DNA of 64,000 bases, from positions 372,001 to 436,000 of the forward strand of contig NW_026516226.1 of assembly GCF_025602895.1 (NCBI RefSeq), written 5' to 3'. Source of the DNA: Polychytrium aggregatum. Its lineage: Eukaryota; Chytridiomycota; Chytridiomycetes; Polychytriales. How positions within the stretch are numbered: position 1 is the stretch's first letter; every line of letters begins with the position of its first letter. Shown here in pieces: positions 11,971 to 24,102 of the stretch. The translations under genes were made by a program, and so were the position numbers. The notes beneath the pieces are model-generated. The model was not told the origin of the DNA, did no database searches, and worked only from the letters and a program-made list of their open reading frames with translations.

Positions 11971-14900
11971 ATGGCTGTCAGCAAGGCACCCTTCCAGGAT
12001 GACATCGAGGCCGCTCTCAGTGCATCCATCATCGATGCCATAGGGCCGTCCTTTGCCGATAATGCAGCGACCGTCTCCCAAATCGCCCTCGATGCCATCC
12101 GCGCTCACCCGGCCTTCCAACACACCCTCGAGGCTTGGGCCGACAACCGTCCCGCCACCACAGGCTCGGCTTCCCGCGAAAACATCGTGGCCAAGAAGTT
12201 TGGTCTGAAGGATTCGCTCCTGAGCCTTCCAAGCTACAAGGATGCGGCTCTCTCTCTGGAGTGGAAGACTCTCGGCACCGAGGCCTTCGGTCGGGCCCAG
12301 TGGACCAAGGCTGTCAACTGCTATACCCAGGTATGCCGGCCTATTCTCGACGCTGTCAGGAACGCACGCACGACGGATGAGGCTGTGAACAGAGCCTCTG
12401 GCCTTGTATAGAATCGCCACTGACTCCATCACCATGCATCCGCACTACAGAGCATCCGATTTGCACCGCACGCCATCTCGGATGCCGAATCGCCGACCTC
12501 CGCGCACCAGTGCCTGGGATATGCCAATCGCAGTGCCGCCCTGTTCGAGCTTGGACTCTACTCAGAGTGCCTGCATGATATATCGATCGCCCTCGACCTG
12601 ATGGCCTATGCCCATCCCTTCAAGCTGCTCCGTCGGCGGGCCGCCTGCTACCGCAAGCTTCAGGAAAAGGCAAATCTCCTTGGCAACCCCACCGACGTCC
12701 TGCAGCCGTCGGACGAGCTGATCAACGCCACGCTCATGTCTGCCCTCGAGAGCGCCCGTGATCTCAACAACGCCGATTGGGAGAAGAAGATCAAGAAGGA
12801 CATTTCCGAGGCCGAGCGAGACCGCAAGACCAAGCTCGACAAGGGCCTGGACCGCATCAAATCAAAGAACCTCAAGACGGCCTCGACCGTCTTCTACGCC
12901 CTCGAAAAGGCGAGGCTCAAGAGCGTCGAGCCCGAGAAGCTGCACAGCCAGCTGGTCGCCATCGAGTACGAGCCCCCGCAGCGGAAAATCGTTGCCCAGA
13001 CGGGTTTGAGCAAGGGCTCGCTGATCATCAAGGAGAAGCCGTATGCGTGGGTGCTGTCGAGTGAATGCAGTGGCGAACGATGCGAATGCTGCGGAAAGGC
13101 CCTCGGTCTCGCTCCTGTGATGTAAGTGCACCCACCGCAGAGGATGTAACTGCCCACTCGAGGAGCGGTGGTGTTGGAGGCGCTTGATGGAGGCGCTTGA
13201 TGGAGGCAAGGCCATGCTGGTTTGGCGGGCATGATGCCATCGGCGCAGCGGACAGAATATGTGAAATTCATCCTGGACTCGAGGCAACACGCCACACACT
13301 GACATTCGGTGTGTCTTGATTCTACGCTTCTATCGGCCCTGGCGGCTGACGTTCTGGACGTGCCGCATCTCCAGCTGCAACCAGTGTTCGGAGAGTTGGT
13401 TTTGCTCCAGCGGCTGCCGCGACGAAGCCTGGATCAACTTCCACAGCGCCGAGTGCCAGCGAGCATTCATACGAGACCTCGACGAAGTCGCTGTCCTTGC
13501 TTTGCGACTCTATAACCGACTCCACAGCCCTGCGGAACAGCCCTCCATCACCAAACGGACGGTTGTCAACGAGCCCTACGACGAAGTCTCGACTCTATCT
13601 GCATCCAAGGGCAGCGCCAACGCCGCGGTTCCCATCCCTGGATGCGACGAGTCTGGCGCCTTTCTGGGACATAGCGACGAGGGGTTCCTCAGCCTGCTCG
13701 ACCACCTGGCTGACAGGTCGCCAGAGTCGCTTGTTTCGCCTCTGATCCTCAGCGCGCTCCTGGTTGCATCGCTGGATCTCCCTTCAACCGATGTCGTCGA
13801 GTTCATGAGTATCTTTGGACGGATCCAAACCAACTCCTTCTTCGTCAAGGCCAATGCCTCCTTTGACGGCCAGCCCGGGATCCACAACGTCAACACCACC
13901 ACCGACCGCCTCATCCGCATCGGTACTGGCATCTATCTCAACTCCAGTCTCGTCAATCACAGCTGCGAGCCCAACGCACTGGTGTCATTCCGAAACGGCG
14001 GTAACGAAATCATGATTCGTCTGGCATCGAACGTTGAGGAAGGAGACGAAATCACCATCAGCTATGTAAGCGTGCCTGTCTTGCGGATCCTCGACACTGA
14101 GTCGTGCCTTTGCCATCGGCGGTGCACTCTCGCTCCAGTTGAATCTGTTGTATGAGGTCGTGCCACCATGGCATTTCTGTGACTTCCCCCCCCCCACTGA
14201 TGAGTCTCTGCCTATGCTGAACCAATATCCTGGTTCGGGGACTCCTTATCCAACACAGGGCCCGTTGGCGAGCCGATCCATGACGACCGATCGCCAGGAC
14301 TTGACTACCGAGCGCTGGCTGTTCAAGTGCGACTGTCGTGCCTGCCACACCAAGTATGTACAATGTCCACCACCGTGATGTCTGTTGGCCCTTCTTGGCT
14401 GTTGACTCAAGCGCGCGACCATGTCTGACTCTCGGTCCTCTGTTCTAGCGATGATACCAAATCTCGGCTTATGGGCGGACTGGTTTGCGTCAGCTTTCCC
14501 AAGTGCACTGCGCCGGTGGTGCTGCGGGATGAGTTCTGTCCATCTTGTGGTGTGTCGCTGGCTGACAACGATCGGCATACAGTAAGTTACGGCGCACATC
14601 GCTCCTCACCTCGCAAGGCTTGTTACTTGCAAGTGTCCCTCAACATGCGTAGGATGCCTTGTCTGCCCGATAGGTACACGCACTTACCATCCGTACTCTC
14701 TTTCAGAAACTGGCTGTGCTACTTTCCCGCAGCCAAGAGCTTTTTGAGAAGGCTGAGGCCACCACAGACGACGACCAGGCCTTTGAAATCCTCATGAGGT
14801 GTCTTGGCTTGCGCAAATCCATCTGTCATCCAAGCAGCCATACTCTCGCACACACCTACGACGCCCTCACAGAGCGGCTGGCTCGACTGGGTAGGCGACT

Positions 14901-15521
14901 CGCGCGGCACACAGATGCTACTATCGATGGCAGCCGCCTCATCAGCCAACCAGGGATCTGGTCTGAATGACCCCACTCAAGTGTGTGCTGTGCCACCATA
15001 CCCTTCTACTCACATTCAACTTTCGGTCTAGGCAACTTTGACGAAGCCTCCAAGTTTTGCCGCAAGGGCTTGACCATTCTCTGTCGCATTTTTGGGAACG
15101 ACAGCGTTGAGGTCACGCGCGAATACTTTAAACTGTGCCAGCTTTTGTTTGCCAGGTATCATCGACATGCCGATGGTGCCGTCTCTGCCTGTCTATCTGT
15201 CTGTTGATTCTCCCACGAAGGTGCCATGACTGCTAACCCAGGTTCGTCCCTTCCCCACACCCACACTCATCTTCCAGTAAACACCCGGAGGCAGCCATCC
15301 AGGTGGTTGAAAGGACCATTCGTCTGTACGAAACCACTTTCGGCGAAGAAGGAGGAGGCGAGGAGCTGGAGGAACTCAGAACGATGAAGTCGTATCTGGA
15401 AGATGTGCTCGTCGACCAGGGCGCCGGCGATGAAGAGCTGGATCTCGAGACCCTCAAGGAGAAGGAGAAGCGCGATCGGCGTCAGAGCAACCGACAGAGC
15501 CGAGGCTTCAGTACCTTCTGA
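11971..15521 (+). CDS. SMYD4-like TPR-MYND-SET protein lysine methyltransferase
   Basis: Eight exons: 11971-12330, 12451-13121, 13375-14065, 14259-14353, 14449-14581, 14707-14890, 15032-15155, 15278-15521, giving 833 aa (human SMYD4 is ~804). An N-terminal TPR-like block (about 100-190) includes GYANRSAALFELGLY. The split SET domain begins near residue 300 (Gly-rich SKGSLIIKEKPYAWVL) and is interrupted by a MYND zinc finger (CECC..CNQC..CSSGC..H..C, about 331-372, spanning the exon 2/3 junction). The SET core has NHSCEPN near residue 537 and the post-SET cysteines CDCRAC. A C-terminal TPR-like region and a charged tail follow. It should transfer methyl groups from SAM to lysine; the substrate is unknown. 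Confidence 0.92.
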
Positions 15522-15779
15522 ACGACAGTTGCCTGTGTTCGCTGCGGTTCCCGTATGGCCGCTGTGGCCGGAATACAAGTGCTGTCGAAGCAACGACAGC
15601 TCTCTCTATTGACCGACTCACCCTCGTCTTCGCCACCCGAGCTGACCGTCTCCTCTCCCCTCCCCCGCGGGGTAGTCGCATTGGGGTCGGAGAGTCGTGC
15701 TGGCGTCTCGAGTTTGCGAGCAGCGCCGGGTGTATTTTGTGGGTTGGTTCGTTGCCATATGCAGCGACGGTCTGGATGC
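15522..15779. other. Convergent 3' spacer between SMYD4-like and GRHPR-like genes
   Basis: Both flanking genes end here. There is no feature beyond probable 3' UTRs. Confidence 0.5.
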
Positions 15780-17409
15780 TCAGACCGAGCAAGTAAGGGG
15801 CCTGCCTTGAAGTCCCTGCATCAAGTTGTCCAGGGCGAGGTTGGCCATGGCCTCTCGAGTCTCGAGGGCAGCACTTCCGATATGCGGCAGGACACAAACC
15901 CGGTCGAATTGGAGCAACTCGTGCTGGGGCGACAGCGGCTCGGGATCGGTGACGTCGAGCCCGACACCGCCTTGGAACTTACCCTCCTTGAGGGCGGCAA
16001 CGAGATCATCCTGCTTGATGATGGAGCCTCGCGCAACGTTCAGCAGGATGGCATGGTCTCGCGTCGCCTGCATGAGCGGTAGATCGATGAGGTGTCTGGT
16101 CTCTGGCGTCAGGGCACAGGCCACAATCAAGATGTCGGAGGTGGCAAAGAGCTCGGGAAGGCTGGCGCAGTACTTGGCTCCGACGGCTTGGACTTGCTCG
16201 TGGCCATCTCGGTTCTGTCGGCCCCAGTATCGGAGAGGACCTGGATCCAGTTCAGTCCCGATTGTGATCGACGCCGCAGACAGAATGCAAGCAGTGTGAG
16301 CATATCGGCTGTGGGTGCGAGCCCGCCATCTGCCTATGATTTCTGGCGAAAGGGCGCTTGTGCTTGTAGCTCTCGAAACAGACCCGACACCCGATCGGGG
16401 CTGCCCGTATGCAAATGAACTCGATCGACTCGGCCTCTCTCGCCAGCCACTGAGTGCCCCCTCCTCCCTCTTGAGTCGGCATGTGGATCCATGTCAGTAC
16501 CGGCCCTCGTTGCACGCTGAGGAGGATCTTACCCATCTTGAAGGCCTTGAGTCGGAGGGCAATCTCGATGCCGATGCGGCCAAGCCCGACAATCCCAACT
16601 GACTTGTTCTGCAGCTGAGTGCCGCACATCCAAGTCGGCGTCCACTTGCCCCAAGTCCCCTCGTGGACGGCTCGGAGAGCCTCAGGGAACCGACGAGCCG
16701 TTGCGATGAGAAGCCCAACGGCGAGGTCTGCGGTGGCGTCCGTCAAGACGTCTGGCGTGTTGCCGATCTTGATGTTTCGGGCCTTGCATTCGGCCACATC
16801 GATGTGGTCGTAGCCAACTACAAATACGAGACAGAGAAGGCGAGGCGATCAGCTCCGAATCCGAGCGGCGATCAAGAGAGCGGAATATCGACATGGGAGT
16901 AGCACGCTGCGGTACCCGATACTGTCGAGACGACTTTGAGTGTTGGACCTGGCGGGGAACAGAACGGAGCAGAATAGAATAGACAGCAGGACATGGTCAG
17001 CAGCCGCATCGATCGGGCTCGGGTCAAGTGGCTCGCCCGCGACATCGCCAATGTTGCTCACCGGCACGATCCAGAAGCTCGCGGTCGATCTTCTCGGCCA
17101 GCAGAGAGAGCACTCCGTCAACCGACTCGCAGGCGTCGAGCATGGCCGCTCTGGAAGTGTCCCGGGGCCGAACGATTTCGATTCTGGCGAAAGAGTTGCG
17201 ACAGTCGTCAGTGAGCATGCCGATGGAGGGCGAGCTTGAGGGACAGAGCCGCACCGGAAACCAGCGTTGGGGCCGTTGCGGGTGAGGTAGCATCAATGCC
17301 GCTGATGGACGGCACGAGGCGCTTACTCCTGGATGCCCTCGAGACGGGCTTGGGCAGCCGGAGGCAGGTTGCGGACCTGGAGGACGCGGAATGCTCTTGC
17401 AGTGCTCAT
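15780..17409 (-). CDS. Glyoxylate/hydroxypyruvate reductase (GRHPR-type D-2-hydroxyacid dehydrogenase)
   Basis: Five exons on the minus strand: 17327-17409, 17062-17183, 16916-16948, 16533-16817, 15780-16240, giving 327 aa (human GRHPR is 328). Exon 3 is only 33 nt and supplies GPTLKVVSTVS, joining smoothly to VGYDHIDV. The NAD(P)-binding motif is VGIVGLGRIG. Catalytic residues of the family are visible: Arg in NVARGSIIKQDDL, Glu in LDVTDPEPL and His in LPHIGSA. The order of motifs (TPDVLTDATADLAVGLL, WTPTWMCG) follows GRHPR more closely than phosphoglycerate or formate dehydrogenases. It reduces glyoxylate and hydroxypyruvate with NAD(P)H. I see no obvious targeting signal. Confidence 0.92.
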
Positions 17410-17888
17410 GTCGTTCCGAGCAGTTGTCGAGAACGAGAGGCGAGCAGGGGGAAAGCAAGATCGGAGCCAAGATGCTGCTGGTGGGTCGCAACGCGCAAGC
17501 GACCGGCAAAGCGAGCGATGAGTTGTCCGGCCGATGCCGATCCGGGAGATCGATGCTGTTGCTGTTGGGGCAAACCGGTGCATCGTCGTTCTCGATCTCT
17601 GTGGAATCGCCGTTCGCTTGCTGTCGTCGGCACTGTGCCGGAACGTGAGAGTGGGCAGGAGCGAGAAAGCGGGGAGCAGCAACGATGGAACAACCTCCTG
17701 GTTCGGCGGAGAGCCTGGCAGAGAGCTCGACCCCAAAAACGACACCACGCCACATGTCTCCGTTCATGTCTCATGTTCATGTCTCCGCTCATGGCCCATG
17801 TTCATGGCTCCGTTCATGATCGCTCTTGCATCGCATCGGGTATGCAGTGTCTATTTCTACGCCCGGAGGTCGTCGCATCGGCGCACTC
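17410..17888. other. Spacer between FUN30-like stop and GRHPR-like start
   Basis: No gene is seen. Positions about 17753-17820 hold five or six imperfect copies of a (C/G)TTCATGTCTCC-type unit. The left part is the promoter of the minus-strand reductase gene's neighbour and the right part its own 5' flank. Confidence 0.55.
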
Positions 17889-20800
17889 TCACTCGCGCTC
17901 GAGGTCCTCTCTCAGCATTGCCATGATCGCAAACTCATCATCCTCATCCATAGCGCTGTCCTGGTCGTTTGCATCAGCTCCCTGGGTGCCTGCCGTCTTC
18001 TTGCCTTTCTGGCCACGCCCCTTGGCTCTGCCTTTGCCCTCTCCCTCCGGCTCGTCTGCCATCGTGGTAGCCGCGGCGTCGGCCTCGTCGTCGTGGCCTT
18101 GGATTTTGCGGTCCAGCTTGAGCTTGGCCTGGGCACACTTGAGGATGCCTTCTTCGATCGACTCCTCAACCACAAACTTGATCACACGGACCTCGCGAGT
18201 TTGGCCGACGCGGTGAGCTCTGTCCTCAGCCTGGGCGTCGTTGTGGGGATTAAAGTCCTGCGTGCGCCAGTGGATGCGTCAGTATGGCGGTATCACAAGG
18301 GTATAAGTGTTTAGCATCCATCCGAGCAGCGGCATGTCCAAGCGCATAGATCGCCGAGCCGTCTCTGCAGGCGGCGATATGACCACGACCAGGCCGTCCG
18401 AATACACCGTTCTCCTGTTGCCATTGCTCGCCACACACCCCCGGTGCTGCATTTCCTACCAAATCGTGCAGAATCACCACATTTGCGCTTGTCAGGTTGA
18501 TGCCAAAGCCCCCGGCCTTTGTCGAGAGGAGCATCACAGGAATGTCATCGTTGTCGTTGAACTCGTCAATGATATCCTGTCGATCGTTGACTGCAGTTGA
18601 TCCATCCATGCGTCGGTAGCTGATCCCTAGGGTCTGCATCACCGCCTCCAGAATGTCGAGCATCATGATGAACTGGCTGAATATCAGAATGCGGTCGCCC
18701 TGACGAGGCAAGTCCAGCACGGGCAGTGTCAGCGTCGGTGTCAACACGTCGGGCCCAAGTGTGTCGATCACAGCCTCGCATGCGTCGACCATGGAGTCCA
18801 ACAGAGGGGTATTCTGGAGACTGTTGCGGCGCCGCTTGCCGCCATTGGTTTTGTACAAGGCGATCCTCCTGTGCCCACTTACGGCTGCGATCATCGACGG
18901 AAGCATTTTCTGCAATACTTCGATCTTGCCCGATGACATCCATTCCTCTGATTGCAGTCTGCGGTGGAAGATGGTCTGCCGGCGATCCAAATGAGTCCGG
19001 GTTGATTGTCAGTCACCTGGTCTGCGCTGGGCATTGGCGAGAATGGGGATTGATGCCGTGGAGGGTCCGCATTCACATTCGCTACAGGTGGCTACATGAC
19101 ACAATCCGTGTGGATTCACCCCTTCCATCCTGAGCCGATTCTATCAGCAGCCCACCATAGCTAGACACTATCGCCGGCCGACTGCGACAACAATGGCAGC
19201 TCCGTGCACGTCGTCAGGATGATCTCTCTGCATCCCATGTCCGTTCGCAACTTACCGGAAACTTGAGGCACAGTTGGTGAAGCTCATAGTCACTCATCAC
19301 CTGCATATCCTCATATATAGTCGCGGTTTGCATCAAAGTACTGCTCCTCCTTCATGATCTCGCGCGACATCTTTGCCAAGATTTCGTTTGTGTAGAGCCG
19401 CCGATGAAGGAGCGGGTGGTTGGCGGCCTTGCGCAGCTCCATAAACAAGTTCTGGAGCTGCTTGCGTTGGTTGGCTTGGGATGTGTTGGTGCCTTTGGCA
19501 GCTTTGCCGTTGGTATCCTTTTGTGACAGACTGATGTTTTCGCGGTAGGTCTTGCGGGATTCGACCATGATGGATTTGATCAATGCCCGCTGACGCTCGG
19601 TGGCTTTGCAGTGTTCGATGATTTGGATCTTTTTGGGCAGATCTCGAAGGACCTGGTCCAGATGCGAGGTTGTGCAGCCATCGTTCTGTCAGCGACATGT
19701 GCATTCCAGATAGCTGAGAGCAAGAGGAAGAGCAAGAGCAAGAGCAAGAGCAAGAGCAAGAGCAAGAGCAAGAGCAAGAGCAAGAGCAAGAGCAAGAGCA
19801 AGAGCAAGAGCAAGAGCAAGAGCAAGAGCAAGAGCAAGAGCAAGAGCAAGAGCAAGAGCAAGAGCAAGAGCAAGAGCAAGAGCAAGAGCAAGAGCAAGAG
19901 CAAGAGCAAGAGCAAGAGCAAGAGCAAGAGCAAGAGCAAGAGCAAGAGCAAGAGCAAGAGCAAGAGCAAGAGCAAGAGCAAGAGCAAGAGCAAGAGCAAG
20001 AGCAAGAGCAAGAGCAAGAGCAAGAGCAAGAGCAAGAGCAAGAGCAAGAGCAAGAGCAAGAGCAAGAGCAAGAGCAAGAGCAAGAGCAAGAGCTCAGTCC
20101 CCTGGCACATATTCACCTGATCCTTCTTTCTCCGCAAGACAAACGGAGACATGATCTTCTGGGCACGTTCGATCCTCTGGTGGCTCAGAAAGCTGACATT
20201 GTTGTGGTCGGTGATGTTGAAGAGCTTTTTGATGGTGGAGCCCTCCGTGACCCAATCCGAGAATAGCGCGGGCATCACAAACGTCAGCAGCGACTGTGCG
20301 AATCGGTAGTGGCAGTTGGGTTAGAACGAGCGAGCTTTTGGAGCCGCATTCCCAACCAACGATGCCGCCAAGCCTCTGTATGCCATTATGGGTGGGCTCC
20401 TGGGCAGATGCCTACCAGTAGTTCCTTCAGATTGTTTTGCAGAGGAGTGCCTAAGACGGACTTGGGTTAGATCTTACTGGTCTCGCGCTTTGATTTGGCC
20501 GCACGCAGGGACACCAAGCCGCGGTTACCAGTTAGCAACATGCGGAATGGGATCTAAAACCGAGCGAGGAATTGGTTAACGTCGGTTGGTGCGTCATCCG
20601 TTTTGCGTTCCAGCCCAGCGAGGCAAAAGAAATCGCAAGGCGACCCGCCGCCACTGCACTGTATACCTTGTAACTCATTAGGTGTCTTGTTCGACTCGAA
20701 TCCATGTTCTTGACCATGTCTGTAGAGAAGCCGAGATGTCAGCTGTATTGTGGCCTCTGCTCACCCCCCTGGAGATGCACGCTTGCCAATGACAGCACTA

Positions 20801-23540
20801 TGGACGGCAGTTGCAATCGATACGGACGTCCTTCATCGAGAATCAAAGACCGAAACTTCATACGCTTGAGGAATCCTCTATCCTCTTTGTTGCCCGTTGC
20901 CAGGTTGTATCTGTTTGAGGGAGCAGTCGAGTCGGCAATGGTCACAAATGAGCGATCCGGCATAGACGTCTGGTGCCTTGCCCTCAGGCTGCCCTAACTC
21001 GGTGCCGACAGTTCAGCCCTGAGCACGAGGCGCTTGGCAGCAATACCTCGCGCGCTCGAGCAATGGGCGTGGCTGTCGTCGCGAGAGTGGCAGAAACGCC
21101 GCCCGGACGAGGTCACAGTTCTGTCACATTCCAAACACGCCGTCGTGCTCGTTCCGACCCCACCAGACACCCTGTAGCTCATACGTTGTCACAAGGACTT
21201 GATATTCCCCGCGGGTCTCCAGTAGCGACTCTTGGAGCTCGAACCGCTCTGCCTGGGAGCCATAATACGACTGCACAACAAGCGAAGGGCACCACTTTTT
21301 GAACTCCCTGAGCCAGTTGTCTGTGGAGGATTTGCAAGTCAGCTTGTGCAGCCGCACGTTCCCCGATGTCGCCGCATGCCCTTCGATGCCGACACACGCT
21401 CCTCAATGTCGCCGCACAGCTTGGTCCTTACCTTTTGTGGACGAGGGGACCACAACTAGATGCGGTCCCTCGTGGCCTTGTTCATAGAGCAGCCCGAGGA
21501 AGGAAATAATTTGGGCGGTCTTACCAAGACCCATCTGCGCCGATACCATGCAAGTTAGGCTCCCCGTCGTGCCGTTGTTATGCTGGATATGCTGCAGCTG
21601 TCGCCAGCAATGGCGTCCTAATGCCATACCTCGTCTGCGAGGATCCCGCCGTAGCCTTTCCTATAAAGCAAATTAAGCCAGCTGATGCCGACGAGCTGAT
21701 ACGGCTTCAAGGCAAGCGCTTTGTTGACGATCTTGGGCTGCACCGTGATGGACTCTGCTCCGCCGTGCGACGATGAGACCTTCTGGAAGGCGCGCGGGTC
21801 AAGCGATGGGTTGTACTCGTCGCTCGCCCCCGACCCATTCATGTCTGTGAGGACGCCTTTGAGTTGGCGCCCGATCTTTTCGCACTTTTCGATCAGCTGG
21901 TCGACGTGGAAGTAGCTCTCCATGACCTCCTCGTATTTTTTCAGGATTGTCGAGAGTCCCTTCCGCTTGCTCGTCTGTGAAATCACCTCCTCCAGATGTT
22001 CATAGTTGCGGTAAGGCCGGGAGTCGACGATGAGCTTGCCCTGCTCCTGGGTGCAGGATGTCACATCCATGAGCTGTTGCAACTCTGCCGTGTTGAAAAA
22101 GTAAACGACCTGGCGATGCTGCTGGTTGACAGCCGTATCCTCGTCTTCATAATCATCGGCCATGCCGTTTGAGGCGTCCCAATCGTCCTCGTCGTCGCTG
22201 GATATGGCGATCGGCTTCCGTCGCTCTTCTGTGTGGCGAACTGGGCGCGAAGTGTAGTTGACGACCTGGATCTCGTCGGTTTCCTCGGCCAAGGCTTTCG
22301 CAGACTGAGTCGTGTCGGGGCGAGGCTTGACTCGGTATTCAACAAGCTCAATGTCGTCCTCGACTTCCGTACTGCTCTCGTGATAAGTGGTTTGTTTCTG
22401 GACGAGCCGCCGCCGTCGTGTGCCGTTGCTTTCATCCACGTGGGCTTTCATGGGGGGTTTCTGCTCATGTTTCTCCAATGTGCGGATGAGTTTGCCTGTC
22501 GGTCGTGTTTCGGTGATAAGATCCTCGAGTCCCGCACTGATCTTGGGCTTCTTGGTCATGGACCGACTCGGAGGTTCGTGAGATTCAGTGGATATACTGC
22601 TATGGCGTCGGCCGGCGGTCGTGATGTCGGACTTGGGGTCCGGTTTGCTCACAGCTGAATCGACGGAGGTGAGCGACATGTCATCGATATCGGACGAGGA
22701 TTCTTCCTCGTCCGAGGTCGAGATCGTCCGTTTGCTGGTTGGCTTCTTGACAATCCGGCTGACCCACGTCGTTGCTGGCTTCGGCGGAGCCGGCTTTGTA
22801 GATCCCACGGACTTGTTGAGCCATCCTGAGAAGGCAGTTTGTGGCTGGCCAGTTCCTGATTTCAGTGGCTGGTACTTGGATATAGGCGGGGGCGACGAGG
22901 CCGGCGACGATGTAGGCGAGAACTCGCCCTTGGGCCGAAAGGCGAAGGCGCCGAACTGCTGGGCGATGCTCTCGCTGACAGGGATGGGCTTGATGTGGCT
23001 GTTGCGATTGCTGCTGACGCCGGGCTTGGACTGGGCTGTGTGATTCTGGGAAAAAGACTCGGATTTGGATCGAGGCGTCGGAAGGGCGAGAGAGTGCCTT
23101 GTGAGCGATGTGGATACGCCTGCTGATCCGAATGAGGCCGACTTGCTCTTGAGAGGCGAGGGCGGCAGGTTTATTGCGAACGAATCCTGCGAGGACGCCG
23201 AGCCAGAGGACGACAAGGCTGGGCGGACGGGCTGATCCACGGGCGAGGAGGAGATATCGAATGGGCGAATATACGACTTGGAGGCCGCTTGCGCGGGAGG
23301 CGACTCCATCACCAGGATTCTCGTGGCCGGGGACTGGGACTTTTTGGGGGTCTCGGGGACAAAGGTGCTGCATTCCAGATCAAGCTCCGGGTCATGGTCC
23401 AGATCGCGATGGTCGGCAACGGGCGAGAGCAGGACCGACGACGACGACGACGAAATGGACGACGACGAGAAGGACTTTTTGAGCGATGCGGGGTTGTATT
23501 TTGGGCCCGAATACTTGAAATGGTCGAGCGAGGAGGCCAT
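17889..23540 (-). CDS. FUN30: Fun30/SMARCAD1-type SNF2 chromatin remodeller, with an apparent 2-nt frame break
   Basis: Twelve exons on the minus strand: 21630-23540, 21432-21534, 21185-21320, 20828-20910, 20667-20719, 20529-20553, 20416-20450, 20117-20293, 19256-19652, 18883-18945, 18460-18699, 17889-18257. About 1,197 aa if the break is ignored. The first ~480 residues are disordered and Ser-rich. A SMARCAD1-like helical segment precedes the ATPase, which has [37 protein letters not shown] (Walker A), LILDEGHMVKN (DEGH box), [26 protein letters not shown] and [13 protein letters not shown]. The family slides or edits nucleosomes at silent chromatin and during DNA-end resection. Exons of 25 and 35 nt encode parts of the TGTPLQNN region. 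In exon 9 the frame hits TGA at 19313-19311 although homology resumes two bases out of step; adding one TA unit makes the exon 399 nt and restores all phases. This is a sequencing indel or a recent mutation. Confidence 0.9.
19311..19320 (-). other. Frame break in FUN30-like exon 9 at a TA run
   Basis: On the coding strand GACTATATATGAG gives a stop, while the downstream frame (TATGAGGATATGCAG, then [11 protein letters not shown]) carries family sequence. Exon 9 is 397 nt between two phase-0 junctions and should be a multiple of three, so two bases are missing, most simply one TA unit of the run at 19313-19319. Confidence 0.75.
19718..20093. repeat. Hexanucleotide array (AGCAAG)n, about 62 copies, inside a FUN30-like intron
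   Basis: A near-perfect run of AGCAAG spans about 376 nt, with one AGGAAG variant near its left end. It fills most of intron 8 (19653-20116). On the coding strand it is (CTTGCT)n. Both strands are open through it, giving Lys-Ser and poly-Leu frames that are repeat artefacts unless the intron is retained. Confidence 0.97.
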
Positions 23541-24102
23541 TGCGAGGGAAGGGAATGAGCAGAGCCGAGATGCCTCCGAGACAGGGCCAGAGGAGATCTG
23601 CGGAGCAGGGCCAGGGGAGACCCGCGGGGGCAGGATCAGATGCAGGGCTGAGAGTACGGACCGCCGCCGCCGGACCTCTCAGGGCGAGGGACGACTTGGC
23701 TGACTTTTTTTTTTTCCTGATCGGCCCTGACGGGACTGGACAAAACCAGGGCTCATTTGGGCCAAAAAAGGCCCGAGTGGCGGCCGAGACGCCGGCGAGG
23801 CGGGAGACACAGCGACTGTGGCGCCATAAGCTGCGCGCAGCACGGCGAGGCACACAGAGAGCATCCCAAGAGCGTCCCGAGAGCATTCCGAGAGCGCAGC
23901 GAGAGGGTTGGGGCGTCGCGACCAGTCCAGGCATTGGCCCAGGACAAACCGATCACCAACGGCAGCAGCAGCAGCAGCAGCAGCAGCAGCGGCTCCAAGC
24001 ATCGCCGTCTCTGCAAAGCAGCTCTGCAGAGCATCATCGGGCGCTTTGCTGACCCAGCTGGCCAAGCTGACCGCCTATCCTCCCATCTTGTCGAGAGCAG
24101 CA
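23541..24102. promoter_or_regulatory. Divergent promoter region of FUN30-like and SMARCAL1-like genes
   Basis: This 562-bp region lies between two divergent SNF2-family start codons. It contains a T10 tract near 23705-23714, AGAGCGTCCCGAGAGCATTCCGAGAG-like direct repeats near 23868-23900 and an (AGC)9 run at about 23964-23991. Confidence 0.5.
23964..23991. repeat. Trinucleotide (AGC)n run
   Basis: About nine AGC units lie within the divergent promoter, 110 nt upstream of the SMARCAL1-like ATG. Confidence 0.85.

Noticed and set aside
19580-20278. Poly-Leu (minus) and Lys-Ser (plus) proteins across the hexamer array
   Set aside because: They are translations of the (AGCAAG)n repeat in an intron. 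Flanking residues are exon 8 in frame and exon 9 out of frame, so this is at most an intron-retention product.
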